A stretch of 64,000 bases of DNA, taken from the NCBI RefSeq assembly GCF_001039355.2, contig NW_019773637.1, positions 233,997-297,996 of the forward strand, in the 5' to 3' direction. Under the pieces are notes generated by a model. That model saw nothing but the letters and a program-made list of their open reading frames with translations. It searched no databases and was not told where the DNA came from. The translations under genes were made by a program, and so were the position numbers. Below, piece by piece: positions 40,058 to 50,668 of the stretch. Within the stretch, counting starts at the first letter, position 1. Every line of letters starts with the position of its first letter. Source of the stretch: Lingula anatina. Taxonomy: Eukaryota; Brachiopoda; Lingulata; Lingulida; Lingulidae.

Positions 40058-40907
40058 ATGATGAGATTTCTAGTCGTGTTAGTTTTTGTTGGAGTCATCA
40101 GAGTCGGCTGTTTTTCAACAGTCAGGAACAATCTTGGAGCTCAAAATGTGGAAGAAAGGTCTGCGCAGTTCACAAAGGATGATAAGGTGAGAGAATCATC
40201 TCTTCAGTTGTAGTTCCGCCCATATGCAAATTTAGAAAGTGATGTTCCTGTCGAATAAAAAAAAAGATATCAACTCCAAATCCATTTACTACATCTTTTG
40301 TATGCAGTATTTGCCTATTTATTTTGATATCCTACGTGAAGGCTACCATTACTCCAAGCGAACGTTGATTCAATAGTTCTTTGGTTGGTTTTCTTGTCAG
40401 GGTGACAAACGCCATTTTTACCGATACCTTGACGTTAATCAAAATGGCATACTGGAAAGAAGAGAGTATATCGACTTGGTAATCCAGAGAGCAAAACGCC
40501 ACTTAGACGCCGAGAGACAATCTGAACTAGACGATATCATGAATGAAGCTTGGCTGGATTTCTTGTCCAACGAAGGAGATAACTATCCTGAGTCGGTCAA
40601 ACTAAACCCGGGCGATACAGAAGAACACCTTACACCTAGAAGACGTCGGCAACATAGAATTTTCATAAGAGCCCTTTTCGTTATTTTTGACTCTGACGCA
40701 GACGAGAAGTTGGACAACCAAGAGCTGGTGCGTTTCTTTGAAGTTTTCCAAGTCCCGGCGGCTGAACTTGGTCTGTCCTTTGACCACATTGACACAAACC
40801 AAAACGGCGCGATTGACAAGAGCGAGTTTCTTGAACTGGCGGATTATGCAAGTTTTCTGGGGTGTTGGAAGCAATCCGGGCTTTCAACGTGTAAACATAG
40901 AAAATAA
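40058..40907 (+). CDS. Secreted EF-hand calcium-binding protein, array member A
   Basis: Exons 40058-40186 (43 codons) and 40401-40907 give 211 residues; the intron is phase 0. Residues 1-20 (MMRFLVVLVFVGVIRVGCFS) form a signal peptide. Canonical EF-hand loops lie at 54-65 (DVNQNGILERRE), 140-151 (DSDADEKLDNQE) and 174-185 (DTNQNGAIDKSE), with Asp at 1, acidic or amide at 3/5 and Glu at 12; the second has Glu instead of Gly at position 6. Residues 92-120 may be a degenerate partner of the first loop. A polybasic stretch PRRRRQHR (122-129) precedes the C-terminal pair. The C-terminus (CWKQSG...CKHRK) is longer than in its neighbours. The family is not one I can name; extracellular calcium binding is inferred. 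First of five tandem copies on the same strand. Confidence 0.85.
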
Positions 40908-41294
40908 GTACATTTGCAAAGTTTGTATCTCTGAAAAAAAACGAGAAAGATATTTTCAACATTTGAAATTAAAATATCCAAACTATGAGGTTATAAAATG
41001 ACGAGATATTGGATGCTTCGCCAGCTAGGTGGTTCAATTCACTATTACTGACATTAATTTCTACTAATTACTACTATCAAAGTCGGCTATTTTTCAACAA
41101 CAGGTTATCACGGTATCATTTATTCAGAAATAAGGCAACCAGCACTCTCTAACCACAGACTGTCCATGTAACATAAAATCTCAATGGCAATCTTGTACTC
41201 AACTTAACTTGCTGTCTACTAGGGGTGTGTGGGAGTAGCACATTATTATCTACACGTAAATTATTTTCATGGAGACGCAGGCGTGTGTATGAGA

Positions 41295-41540
41295 CCATTC
41301 CCAGACCCTATCGCACTAACTTTGGATCGAACTATCTCCAAGGGGATTCTCGATTAATTGCAATTAACTTAAGCGGCTTAGATGTCTGTCACGCCTACTG
41401 AAGCTAATAGGGGGCAATTAGCTATCATTTAGCAGCTTTAGTAGGCGTCCCAGACATCTAAGCCACTTAAGCTGAAAGCAATTTAGCGAGAAACCCCGTG
41501 GAGATAGACTGATCCTGTTAGAACGATCTAGGTATGGGAA
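41295..41540 (+). mobile_element. MITE with CCATTCCCAGA termini, copy 1 (diverged)
   Basis: Ends CCATTCCCAGACCCTATCG and (inverted) CTTCCCATACCTAGATCG. It shares the internal GGCGTCCCAGACATCTAAGCC/GGCTTAGATGTCTGTCACGCC palindromic arms with the family. It is non-coding and the most diverged of three copies in the EF-hand cluster. Confidence 0.7.
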
Positions 41541-42237
41541 GCCAGTCTATCAACACGTATATAACGAAAAGTCATTGAAATGATTCTGTCACGCACGAAT
41601 CCAGATAAATGCTTTGATTTTGGTTTTGGTCAGTAATAAAATGATTTTTTCTCTAGATAAACAGTTACGCGTATCTTGTCGTTCCCTACGCACAACTTAA
41701 GTCTTTTAGGTTGATAGTTTGAAATAATAAGTGCCAAATTTTGAATCCTGAGAAGCCTTGATGTGAAATTCTATCATACATGGTGAGCCAGTCTTTAAAT
41801 ATTTAAAAGAAAAAGCGAAAGCTATTTGCAAGATGTAGGACTTTATAAAGGGCCACCATTTCGTAAATCTAAATATTGCTGTCAAAATCCAGGCATATTA
41901 CACATGAAAAAAAAAACGATCTTCGGTACAAATGTTTCTGTTACAAAACAAGTGTCTAGTTGTGTCCAACTTTATGCAGGCACTAATTAATTATTGATAT
42001 CATTATTTTGGAAACCATAATAAATTATGTTGTAGGTGTTTTAGGTAAAAAGGGATCCTACGGTGGGGTTACTGTAAGCCTTTCTTGACGATCTGCATTT
42101 AATCCTTTTAAAGAGGTACGCGAGAAGACCACGAAGGAGAGTTTTACAGCAGGACAAACGCATCACAGCATTTTCAAAAAACAATATTTAACAATATTAA
42201 ATATTTCATTTCAAAGCTACGAAGTGTTTATGGGCGT

Positions 42238-42421
42238 ATTCCCATAGACTTTAGATCGATCTAGATTACTGTCAGATAATCCGGCTTAAATGTCCGTCCC
42301 GCCTACTACAAGCTGTAAGGGGGTAATTAACTTTCGTACCCGCTCGGCTGACAGCTATTTAGTGTGAACCCCCAGGGAGTTAGGTCGAGCTAGTTGGATC
42401 GATCTAATCTCTGGGAATGGG
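42238..42421 (-). mobile_element. MITE with CCATTCCCAGA termini, copy 2
   Basis: The right end, read on the minus strand, is CCATTCCCAGAGATTAGATC, matching the left end of copy 3 exactly. Internal segments (GCTGTAAGGGGGTAATTAAC, CGGCTGACAGCTATTTAG) also match copy 3 in reverse, so the two are inverted relative to each other and flank EF-hand gene B. Confidence 0.85.
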
Positions 42422-42443
42422 GTCTATAGTATGTGGTCGTAAT

Positions 42444-42500
42444 GCTGGTGGCTGGCTTCCGCGAATCCCGTGATTATCTGTGAGATTGGCCTATATATAT
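42444..42500 (+). promoter_or_regulatory. Promoter of EF-hand gene B: shared upstream element plus TATA box
   Basis: The element GCTGGTGGCTGGCTTCCGCG AATCCCGTGA (42444-42473) has a close counterpart upstream of gene C (45071-45100). TATATATAT follows at 42492-42500, 57 bp before the start codon. Confidence 0.6.
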
Positions 42501-42556
42501 CCCAACATGATATGTGACTGGTTCATCAGCTCATGTTGTTCACTGAACCCTGCTAC

Positions 42557-43423
42557 ATGATGAGATTTCTAGTCGTGTTAGTTTTTGTTGAAGTCATCAG
42601 AGTCGGCTGTTTTTCAACAGTCAGGAACAATCTTGGAGCTCAAAATGTGGAAGAAAGGTCTGCGCAGTTCACAAAGGATGATAAGGTGAGAGAAACATCT
42701 CTTCAGTTGTAGTTCCGCCAATATGCAAATTTAAAAAGTGATGTTCTAGTCGGATTGAAAAAAAAAAGGTATCAACTCACCTAAACCCCTTTACTTCATC
42801 TTTTGTAAGCAATAGACATTAACAGTTTTTTTCCTGTTTATTCTGATATTCCACGTGAAGGGTAGGCCTACCATTATTCCAAGGGAACAGTGATTTACTA
42901 TTTCCGTAGGTCTTTTGACTGGTTTTCTTTTCAGGGTGACAAACGCCATTTTTACCGATACCTGGACGTTAATCAAGATGGCATACTGGAAAGAAAAGAG
43001 TACATCGACTTTGTAATCCAGAGAGCAAAACTCCACTTAGACGCCGAGAGACAATCTGAACTAGACGATATCATGAATGAAGCTTGGTTGGATTTCTTGT
43101 CCAACGAAGGAAATAGCTTTCCTGAGTCGGTCAAACTAAACCCGGGCGATACAGAAGAACACCTTACACCTAGAAAACGTCGGCAACATAGAATTTTCAT
43201 CAGAGCGCTTTTCGTTATTTTTGACTCTGACGCAGACGAGAAGTTGGACAACCAAGAGCTGGTGCGTTTCTTTGAAGTTTTCCAAGTCCCGGTGGCTGAA
43301 CTTGGTCTGTCCTTTGACCACATTGACACAAACCAAAACGGCGGGATTGACAAGAGCGAGTTTCTTGAACTGGCGGATTATGCCAGTTTTCTGGGGTGCG
43401 GCAGGCGTGGCGGCGTTCTTTAA
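42557..43423 (+). CDS. Secreted EF-hand calcium-binding protein, array member B
   Basis: Exons 42557-42685 and 42935-43423, 205 residues. The signal peptide exon is nearly identical to gene A's (MMRFLVVLVFVEVIRVGCFS), as are the intron start and upstream flank, so A and B are recent duplicates or have been converted. EF-hand loops are DVNQDGILERKE, DSDADEKLDNQE and DTNQNGGIDKSE at the same residue positions as in A. The polybasic motif is PRKRRQHR. It ends LGCGRRGGVL, with a single cysteine in the predicted mature chain. It is flanked by inverted MITE copies. Function beyond probable extracellular calcium binding is unknown. Confidence 0.87.
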
Positions 43424-45070
43424 GTATCGTTATCGATCAACAAAGGCACATGCTATAGAAGGTTTTGTAAACTTGCTGATCTATCTTAACTTCTACAGAA
43501 ATCACTTCAAAATAAAGTCTATGGATAAAAAAGATGTAATCCATTTTCTGTCATTTCTTTCTGTGCAGTTCACCCGTTCCTCGTTTTTTTCCCGTTCTTT
43601 TGTTGGTTTAGTGGGTTTTTATCAAAAGATTTGAATTTTAAATTTCAAATCAGAGTTTTTTTTACCGGCCTCCTCTTTATAAAATTCTTTGCTGAGTAAG
43701 AGTAGTTTTGAATCAATGGAGCACCTTTCTTTTTATTATTACTATTATTATTATTATTTGCCTGAAAGCGAAAAGGGGCCGTGTGCCTAAATATGATGAA
43801 CGCGTCAAGGGGCACAAAATGAACATTGTCGGACTAAATTATTGAACCTAAAACGGAGTGACAGAGATATATCACTACAAATTACCATTTATCAGAGTAG
43901 ACTATTTTTCATAAGTAGCTTAGTAAGGTTGCGTTTTCAATGAATCGATCACAATGGCTACTGCGCAGGCTCTTCACAGCGCCTCTAGCTGAATGCAACC
44001 AGATGGTAGAAATAATTTTCACCGCGGTGAAAATTCCATAAAATAAAACTTAAATGAAAATAAAAAAAGTTAATATGATAGTAACAAAGCTCCGTAAGAT
44101 GGTGATGCTGAATACAGAAAATCTGGTGATTATGCGGTTTTTATTTTTATTTATTTATTTATTTATTTATTTATTTTTGGAAACAAGGAAGAGGCGTGTA
44201 AATCTGTTATTATGATCGCAAAAATGCATTAGTTTCACTGTTGCATATATGACGTCTCATAAATCCATTGCCACCTGACTAAAACAAGTATATGAATGTC
44301 ATAGAATTTCGTGCAGCATGAAAGGCACACTATTTAGCAAAACTTTATTGAGACATATGGTCGTTCGTCGAGGGATCGATTTTTCTGCTAAATTACAAGA
44401 GATAACTAAGACCCCATTCCCAGAGATTAGATCGATCCAACTAGATCGACCTAACTCCCTTGGGGTTCACGCTAAATAGCTGTCAGCCGAGCGGGCACGA
44501 AAGTTAATTACCCCCTTACAGCTTGTAATAGGCGGGACGGACATTTAAGCCGGATTACCTGACAGTAACTTAGTGAGACTCCCCACGGGGATAGATCGAT
44601 CTAAAATCTATGGGAATGCACTCTTAGGGGACAGTTTTGTGTTATGTTTTCCACAGCAAACCACATTTACCGGTATACCGGTATAACATTTCCTATGCTG
44701 GCAGTATCATAGGTGATCATACCACCGATAAAGAAGTTTTTATGTCACCTCTCCATGATGAGATATGAAAACGGTCCATTTTTAAATCTGTGTGTGTGTG
44801 TGTGTGTAATTGCTCTTCGAACCTGAATACAATACGGATAATAAAAGACCGGATATCAGTGCCAATGTTTCTGAAACAAAACGTGTGTCTAGTTTCGTCG
44901 AGCGTTGCTTTATGCAGGCAGCAATAATTTATATCATTATGTTTCGATAGGTATTATATTTTTGTTGTAGGCGTTTTAGGTAAAACTTACCCTTCTTAAG
45001 AACTTTCTTGATGGGCCATGGCAATAAAATGTTGGAGAGATGTGGGCACTTTTTGTCAATTCCGTTGATA
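43424..45070. other. Spacer between EF-hand genes B and C
   Basis: Contains the 3' UTR of B, a segment (43570-43685) homologous to the spacer after gene D (48470-48575), short TTA and TTTA microsatellites (43735-43757, 44155-44177), MITE copy 3 and a GT tract near 44789-44806. No intact gene is seen. Confidence 0.6.
44412..44619 (+). mobile_element. MITE with CCATTCCCAGA termini, copy 3
   Basis: Begins CCCCATTCCCAGAGATTAGA and ends GATCGATCTAAAATCTATGGGAATG in inverted form, enclosing the same core as copy 2 in reverse. It is non-coding, about 208 bp. Confidence 0.85.
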
Positions 45071-45127
45071 GGCTGGTGGTTTGTTTCCGCGATTCCCGTG
45101 ACATTTTGTGAAATAGTTCGATATATA
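45071..45127 (+). promoter_or_regulatory. Promoter of EF-hand gene C: shared upstream element plus TATA box
   Basis: GCTGGTGGTTTGTTTCCGCG ATTCCCGTGA (45071-45100) matches the element upstream of gene B. TATATA follows at 45122-45127, 42 bp before the start codon. Confidence 0.6.
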
Positions 45128-45168
45128 CCAATAGACAGCGTGGCCAGTTCATTACCTCAAGTTGCAGC

Positions 45169-46188
45169 ATGATCGGTTCGCTAGTGTGGTTCGCCTTTGT
45201 TGCACTCCTCAGTGTGGACTGTAACTTAACACTGGGTTACAAACCTGGCGCTCACGATGCCAAAGATAAATCGTCGACGTTTATAAAGACTGGTGAGGTA
45301 CGTAAGAGGCACATCCCTTCACTGGTTGTTTTCTCAATATGTTAATTTGTAAAATGTTGGCTGATTTGCATCGGGAAATTGTGGAAAATTCAGTGACCGT
45401 GCTTTCTACACATCAAACGGCCAGTTGCGTATTCCACCGACTTACGGGTAATATGAATTAGGAAATGGATCGTTTGGGCGTGTAAGTTACAGTTATACAA
45501 CATTTTTTGTGGAAAGATTCTGTGAAAAATCATGTATTATATATGTTAAGTACTGGAAATATACTAAACTGTGCTTTGTTCAAAGTGTGTTCAGGCAAAC
45601 AAAGGAGTTTTATGGAGAAATTAATGCATTTATACAAAGCTTTAACAAGTAAAATTGTCCAACCTGAATACTAATTGATTCTCTAAGTCATTTACCTGAT
45701 CTTCCTTACAGGGCCACAGGGGCCATTTTGTCAGGTACCTGGACGTTGATCAAAATGACATACTGGAAAGACGAGAGTACATCGAGTTGATAATCCAGAG
45801 AGCAAAACGCCACTTAGACACCGAGAGACAATCTGAACTAGACGATATCATGAATGAAGCTTGGCTGGATTTCTGGTCCAACGAAGGACATAGCTATCCT
45901 GAGTCGGTCAAAATCAACCCAGGGGATACAGCAGATAATCTTACGCCTAGAAAACGAAGACAACATAGAATTTTCATCAGAGCAATATATAATATATTTG
46001 ACACCGATTTCAACGAGAAAATGGACAACCAAGAACTGACGCAGTTCTTTGATGTTTTCAGAGTCCCCGCGGCCAAGCTTGGTCTGTCATTTGAACAAAT
46101 TGACACTAACAAAAATGGCGGTATTGACAAGGGTGAGTTCCTTGATTTGGCTGATGATGCAAGTTTTCTTGGTTGCGGTGGTAGCTGA
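45169..46188 (+). CDS. Secreted EF-hand calcium-binding protein, array member C
   Basis: Exons 45169-45297 (43 codons, phase 0) and 45712-46188, 201 residues. The signal peptide MIGSLVWFAFVALLSVDC differs in sequence from A/B but is the same length. Loops: DVDQNDILERRE (position 6 Asp), DTDFNEKMDNQE and DTNKNGGIDKGE. The polybasic motif PRKRRQHR is kept, and the protein ends SFLGCGGS. An AATAAA at ~46363 and a conserved downstream stretch TTTTAAGCAGATGATATGG are shared with gene D. C-terminal half sequence groups it with D and E rather than with A/B. Confidence 0.87.
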
Positions 46189-47020
46189 GTTATCAATACT
46201 TTCCCGGTTTGATATACGTTAATATATAAAAATCGTCAGCGAACGGACCCCACCCCCCTAAATATTCAGATATTATGAATTCCAAATGAATTTCATTGAA
46301 ATTTATGATGCACAAATAGTTTTCATAAACCTTCCATCTTATCTTATGCAGACAAATTTCAAAATAAAGTTGTTTTAAGCAGATGATATGGACCTTTGTC
46401 ATCTTTCATGATATTCCTTCTTTTATTCCTAACTTGTTGAGTTTTGCCCCAAACCATTATTACTTCACCTATGCCCTCTTCAGTAGATGATATGGAGGGG
46501 AAAAGTTTTTTTAGCCGATTTTTACATTGATTTTTGTTCCAGGGTTAGAAATATAACTATGATGAGTCTGTTAAGGGTCACAAAAATTGTAAACTCAGTA
46601 AAACTCTAGAGATAATAAACGCGGTTAATAGTCACTTAAGAAAATGGGCAACCAAGAACTGACAAAATTATTTGGTTTACTTATTTATGTATTTATTAAT
46701 TTGTTTATTTATTCATCTCTCATTTTACTAACTCAGCTAAACAGTTCAGCAACTCTGAGCTTAGCAATGATATCTCTTTTGCGGAACACGTAAAGGGTTA
46801 GAATTTTCAAGCACCTGTATATGTAATGCATACAATAAACCGTCATAATTGCATTGTACAAAACCCATCACTTTAGTCTGTATGTAAAGAAAACAGCATG
46901 TAAACTAGTTGGCTCATTGTGCGGGCATACAGCAACATCTTTTTCATTTTGTTCGTCATATTTTGAAAAAAGGTATCTCAGCGTCGTTGTTTACGTTTAT
47001 ATTCCTTCATGTCGATTGGC
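46189..47020. other. Spacer between EF-hand genes C and D
   Basis: Holds the 3' UTR of C and a segment (AACTTGTTGAGTTTTGCCC onward) homologous to the spacers after D and E. There is no gene, although small fragments such as ATGGGCAACCAAGAACTGAC near 46642 echo the third-helix coding sequence (MDNQELT) of the family. Confidence 0.6.
46642..46668 (+). pseudogene. Short fragment resembling the EF-hand exon (MDNQELT segment)
   Basis: AAAATGGGCAACCAAGAACT GACAAAATT closely matches the exon segment AAAATGGACAACCAAGAACT GACGCAGTT of gene C (46018-46046). A similar scrap, ATGGACAAGAACTGACGCA, lies near 51139 after gene E at the equivalent spacer position. These are isolated pieces with no flanking EF-hand homology visible. 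Confidence 0.5.
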
Positions 47021-47085
47021 TAGAGGCTTATACATAAGAGTCTTATGTGTAATCATTTAGTGAAGTCCTCACAAAGACTTGCAAA

Positions 47086-47985
47086 ATGTCTGGTTCCACA
47101 GTCGTTTGTTTCATTGTGGGTCTTATCGGAGTTGCCCTTCTCTCACCAGTTAGTAGCAGCCAAGGTGTGGAAGAAATATCTCGGGGGCTTATACATGTAA
47201 GTACTGATAAAGTAAGGGGCACTGATCAATTTTACTTTCAATTTTGAAAAGTGCTGGTTGTTTCCGAATGGATACATTTTTGAGGAAATTTCTGTGGTCG
47301 GAAACTTTATGCATAAATTACATGGTTATTTTCTTTCAATACTTATGTTTCAGATTTCATATTTTCAGTTTTCTTTGAGTTTAGACCGAGAACATAGTCG
47401 GTTCATGTTTAATGTTCGTTGTCAAACCTTAAGACACGTTGTTTCTCTTAGTCCTTTACCTGGGTTTCATTTTAGGGTCACAAGCCTCATTTCTACCGAT
47501 ACTTGGACGTTAATCAAAATGACATACTTGAAAGAAAAGAGTATATCGACTTGGTTATCCAGAGAGCAAAACGCCACTTAGACACTGAGAGACAATCTGA
47601 ACTAGAAGATATCATGACTGAAGCGTGGCAAGATTTCTGGTCCAACGAAGGAAATAACTATCCTGAGTCGGTCAAACTAAACCCGGGGGATACAGAAGAA
47701 TACCTTACACCAAGAAAATGTCGGCAACATAGAATTTTTATAACAGCAATATTTTATATATTTGACACTGATTTCACCGAGAAAATGGACAACCAAGAAC
47801 TGACGCAATTCTTCGATGTTTTCAGAGTCCCCGCGGCCAAGCTGGGGCTGTCATTTGAACAAATTGACACTAACAAAAATGGTGGTGTCGACAAGGGCGA
47901 GTTCCTCGAATTGGCTGATGATGCAAGTTTTCTTGGTTGCGGCGGTTACCGCACTGGTTTGATATATTCAAATACATGTAAATAG
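47086..47985 (+). CDS. Secreted EF-hand calcium-binding protein, array member D
   Basis: Exons 47086-47196 (37 codons) and 47476-47985, 206 residues. The signal peptide is MSGSTVVCFIVGLIGVALLS, shared with gene E. Loops lie at residues 48-59 (DVNQNDILERKE), then DTDFTEKMDNQE and DTNKNGGVDKGE. The polybasic motif is changed to PRKCRQHR, breaking the dibasic pair and adding a cysteine. The C-terminus is extended (GCGGYRTGLIYSNTCK), so this member could have three mature cysteines. AATAAA lies at ~48117 in the 3' UTR. TATA-like TTATACATAAG is at 47028-47038. Confidence 0.87.
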
Positions 47986-49190
47986 TAAGCAAACGGGCCC
48001 CACAACCTAAATATTCAGATATTATGAATTCCCAATGAATTTCAATGAAATTAATGATGGACAAATATATTCATCAACGAACCATCTTACCTGTATCTTA
48101 TACAGAAAAGACTCCAAAATAAAGTCGTTTTAAGCAGATGATATGGATTTTTGTCATCTTTCATGATATTCCTTCTTTTATTCTTAACTTGTTGAGTTTT
48201 GCCCAAAGCCATTATTACTTCACCTTTTCCCTCTTTTCCCGAAAATTTGTCACAAATCCAAATGTAAGAAATCTGGAGGCGTGCGTTTAAAGACAGAAAG
48301 GAAAATGAGTTAGTTCATTTAGTCAATTATTTAACAATTTAAAAGACCTTGAAAATGGTATTTAATTGTCTGTTGAATGCGTGAAAGGTTAGAATTTACA
48401 CAAACACCCCCTTATGTAACACTTGTACAGAACCAGCATGATCACATTAAACAAAATTTATCAGAGCACTTTTCGTTATTTTACCTTCGGTTTATTGGAT
48501 TATTGGGTTTTGTTATGAAAAGATTTGAATTTCAAAATTCAAATCGAAGTTTTTACCGACCTCCTCTATATTAGGTGCTTTGCTACAGGCACGGCCGACA
48601 CAAACTGAATTATTTTAGATAATAATAATAATAATGTAAGGATGATAATTTTTTTTTGCCAAACTCCTTTGCCCTTAGAGGGTTGGAGGGGAGGGGACAT
48701 TTTTAGACGATTGAGCACATTGTATACTTTGATTGCTGTTTCATTTGTGAGGAATCTCTTAAGAAGCTTAACACGCAATTTGTTAATTTTAGCAACAACG
48801 GAGTCGAAACAAAGAGAAGAACAAACCGGTTCTGAGTCACTTTTTATTATCAAAATATGCTAAAATACGCAAAACTTCGATGCAAATAAGTTCGCACATT
48901 TAATGAAAGAGGGGTGACAAGTTTTTGACTAATAAAGGACTTTAGGAATCACATTTGTCCTCAAAAAAGTGAAGTTAGAATTTAAAAATACCTGCATATG
49001 TAATGCTTTCAATAAACCGGCAATGTACAAAACCCATGACTTTGGTCTGTATGTATAGAAAACAGTATGTAAACAAGTTGGCTATTTGTGTGGGTATGCA
49101 GCAACATCTATTTCATTTTGTTCGTCATATTTTGTAAAAAGATATCTCTAGCGTCGTTGTTTACCTTTATATTCCTTCGTGTCGATTGAC
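47986..49190. other. Spacer between EF-hand genes D and E
   Basis: Contains the 3' UTR of D, a segment shared with the B-C spacer (48470-48575), a unique central part with an AT-rich ATAATAATAAT tract near 48620, and upstream sequence of E homologous to that of D from about 48980. No gene is seen. Confidence 0.6.
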
Positions 49191-49255
49191 TAGAGGCTTA
49201 TACATGAGAGTCTTATATGTTATCATTTAGTGAAGTCCTCACAAAGACTTGCAAA

Positions 49256-50668
49256 ATGTCTGGTTCCATGGTCGTTTGTTTCATTGTGGGTCTCATCGGA
49301 GTTGCCCTTCTCTCACCAGTTAGTAGCAGCCGAGGTGTGGAAGAAAGGTCTTTGGGGTATAAACATGTAAGTACTGATATTTGAATTTTGTAAAGTGCTG
49401 GTTGTTTCCCAATGGATACATTTTTGAGAAGATTTCTGTGGTCGTTTTCGACCTGCCCAAACCCCTTTATCATACTACCGCATTTGTATACGATGGTTGT
49501 TGGCCACTCTACCTTTTGGGATGTTTATGCTGATATTGTACGTGGAGGTTACCATTATCCAATGAACACACTGAGCCTTTACACTGGGCATTAAAAACGC
49601 ACTCCCTACACCCCGTTTATATAGGCCCAGTGTATGCATAAAGGTATTCTATATGGGGTTTTCCAGCCAAATCGAATTTTCCTCGAGAAAAAAGGATTTG
49701 CTCCATCTCAACAATTATCGTCAACGTGTCGTGCACTTGGATTCGATGTTTTCTATCAAATCCTATTAAAAGACTTGGTTTTAAATGAGTTGTTTTTTCG
49801 TTGAGAACAATGGCATTTCAAAAGGAAATGCAGAGATAAGACACTTTCATTTGAGGTTATTTATCGTTTTTAATTATTGGGAACTTAGACCTAAAAAATG
49901 CCCTTGGTGGTACATTTTCAAACGCAGTATATTGTATATTATAATTAGGCTATGAAGATTAATATACATGTATAAAATTTGTGAAAATCACAACATTTGG
50001 AACTTTATGCAGAACTTGATGGTTAGGCCCTCTATTATTTTCTTTCAATATTTATGTTTCATATTTCATAATTTCAGTTATCTTCAAGGTTAGACCGAGA
50101 ACATAGGCGGTACATGTTTAAGGTCCTCTCAAACCTTAAGACACGTTGTTTCTCTCAGTCCTTTATCTGGGTTTCATTTTAGGATCACAAGCGTCATTTC
50201 TACCGGTACTTGGACGTTAATCAAGATGACACACTTGAAAGACGAGAGTACATCGACTTGGTAATCCAGAGAGCAAAACGCCACTTAGACACCGAGAGAC
50301 AATCTGAACTAGAAGATATCATGAATGAAGCTTGGCTAGATTTCAGGTCCAACGAAGGAAATAACTATCCTGAGTCGGTCAAAATAAATCCGAGGAACGC
50401 AGTAGAACACCTTACACCTAGAAAACGTCGGCAACATAGAATTTTTGTCAGAGCAATATTTCATATACTTGACACTGATTTCAACGAGAAAATGGACAAA
50501 AAAGAACTGACGAAATTCTTCGATGTTTTCAGAGTCCCCGCGACCGAGCCTGGTCTGTCGTTTGAACAAATTGACACTAACAAAAATGGCGGTATTGACA
50601 AGCGTGAGTTCCTCGATTTAGATGATGCTGCTAGTGTTTTTTGTGGCTACGGTTGCTACGGTCGCTGA
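49256..50668 (+). CDS. Secreted EF-hand calcium-binding protein, array member E (most diverged)
   Basis: Exons 49256-49366 (37 codons) and 50183-50668, 198 residues; the intron is much longer (816 bp) than in the other members. Signal peptide MSGSMVVCFIVGLIGVALLS. Loops: DVNQDDTLERRE, DTDFNEKMDKKE and DTNKNGGIDKRE, all with the metal-coordinating positions kept. The usual YASFLGC end is replaced by ASVFCGYGCYGR, placing two cysteines there. The 3' UTR lacks the AATAAA present in C and D at the homologous site (GACATTGAAGTCG instead), although an ATTAAA occurs near 50779. Still an intact reading frame. Confidence 0.85.

Larger units (their letters stand above)
40908..42430. other. Spacer between EF-hand genes A and B
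   Basis: Non-coding apart from two MITE copies (41295-41540, 42238-42421). Contains the 3' UTR of gene A, which resembles the relic at 39815-39890. No gene is seen. Confidence 0.6.

Noticed and set aside
42973-43353. Minus-strand frames within the EF-hand exons
   Set aside because: They recur in each paralogue only because the sense sequence is conserved; the sense frames have EF-hand motifs.
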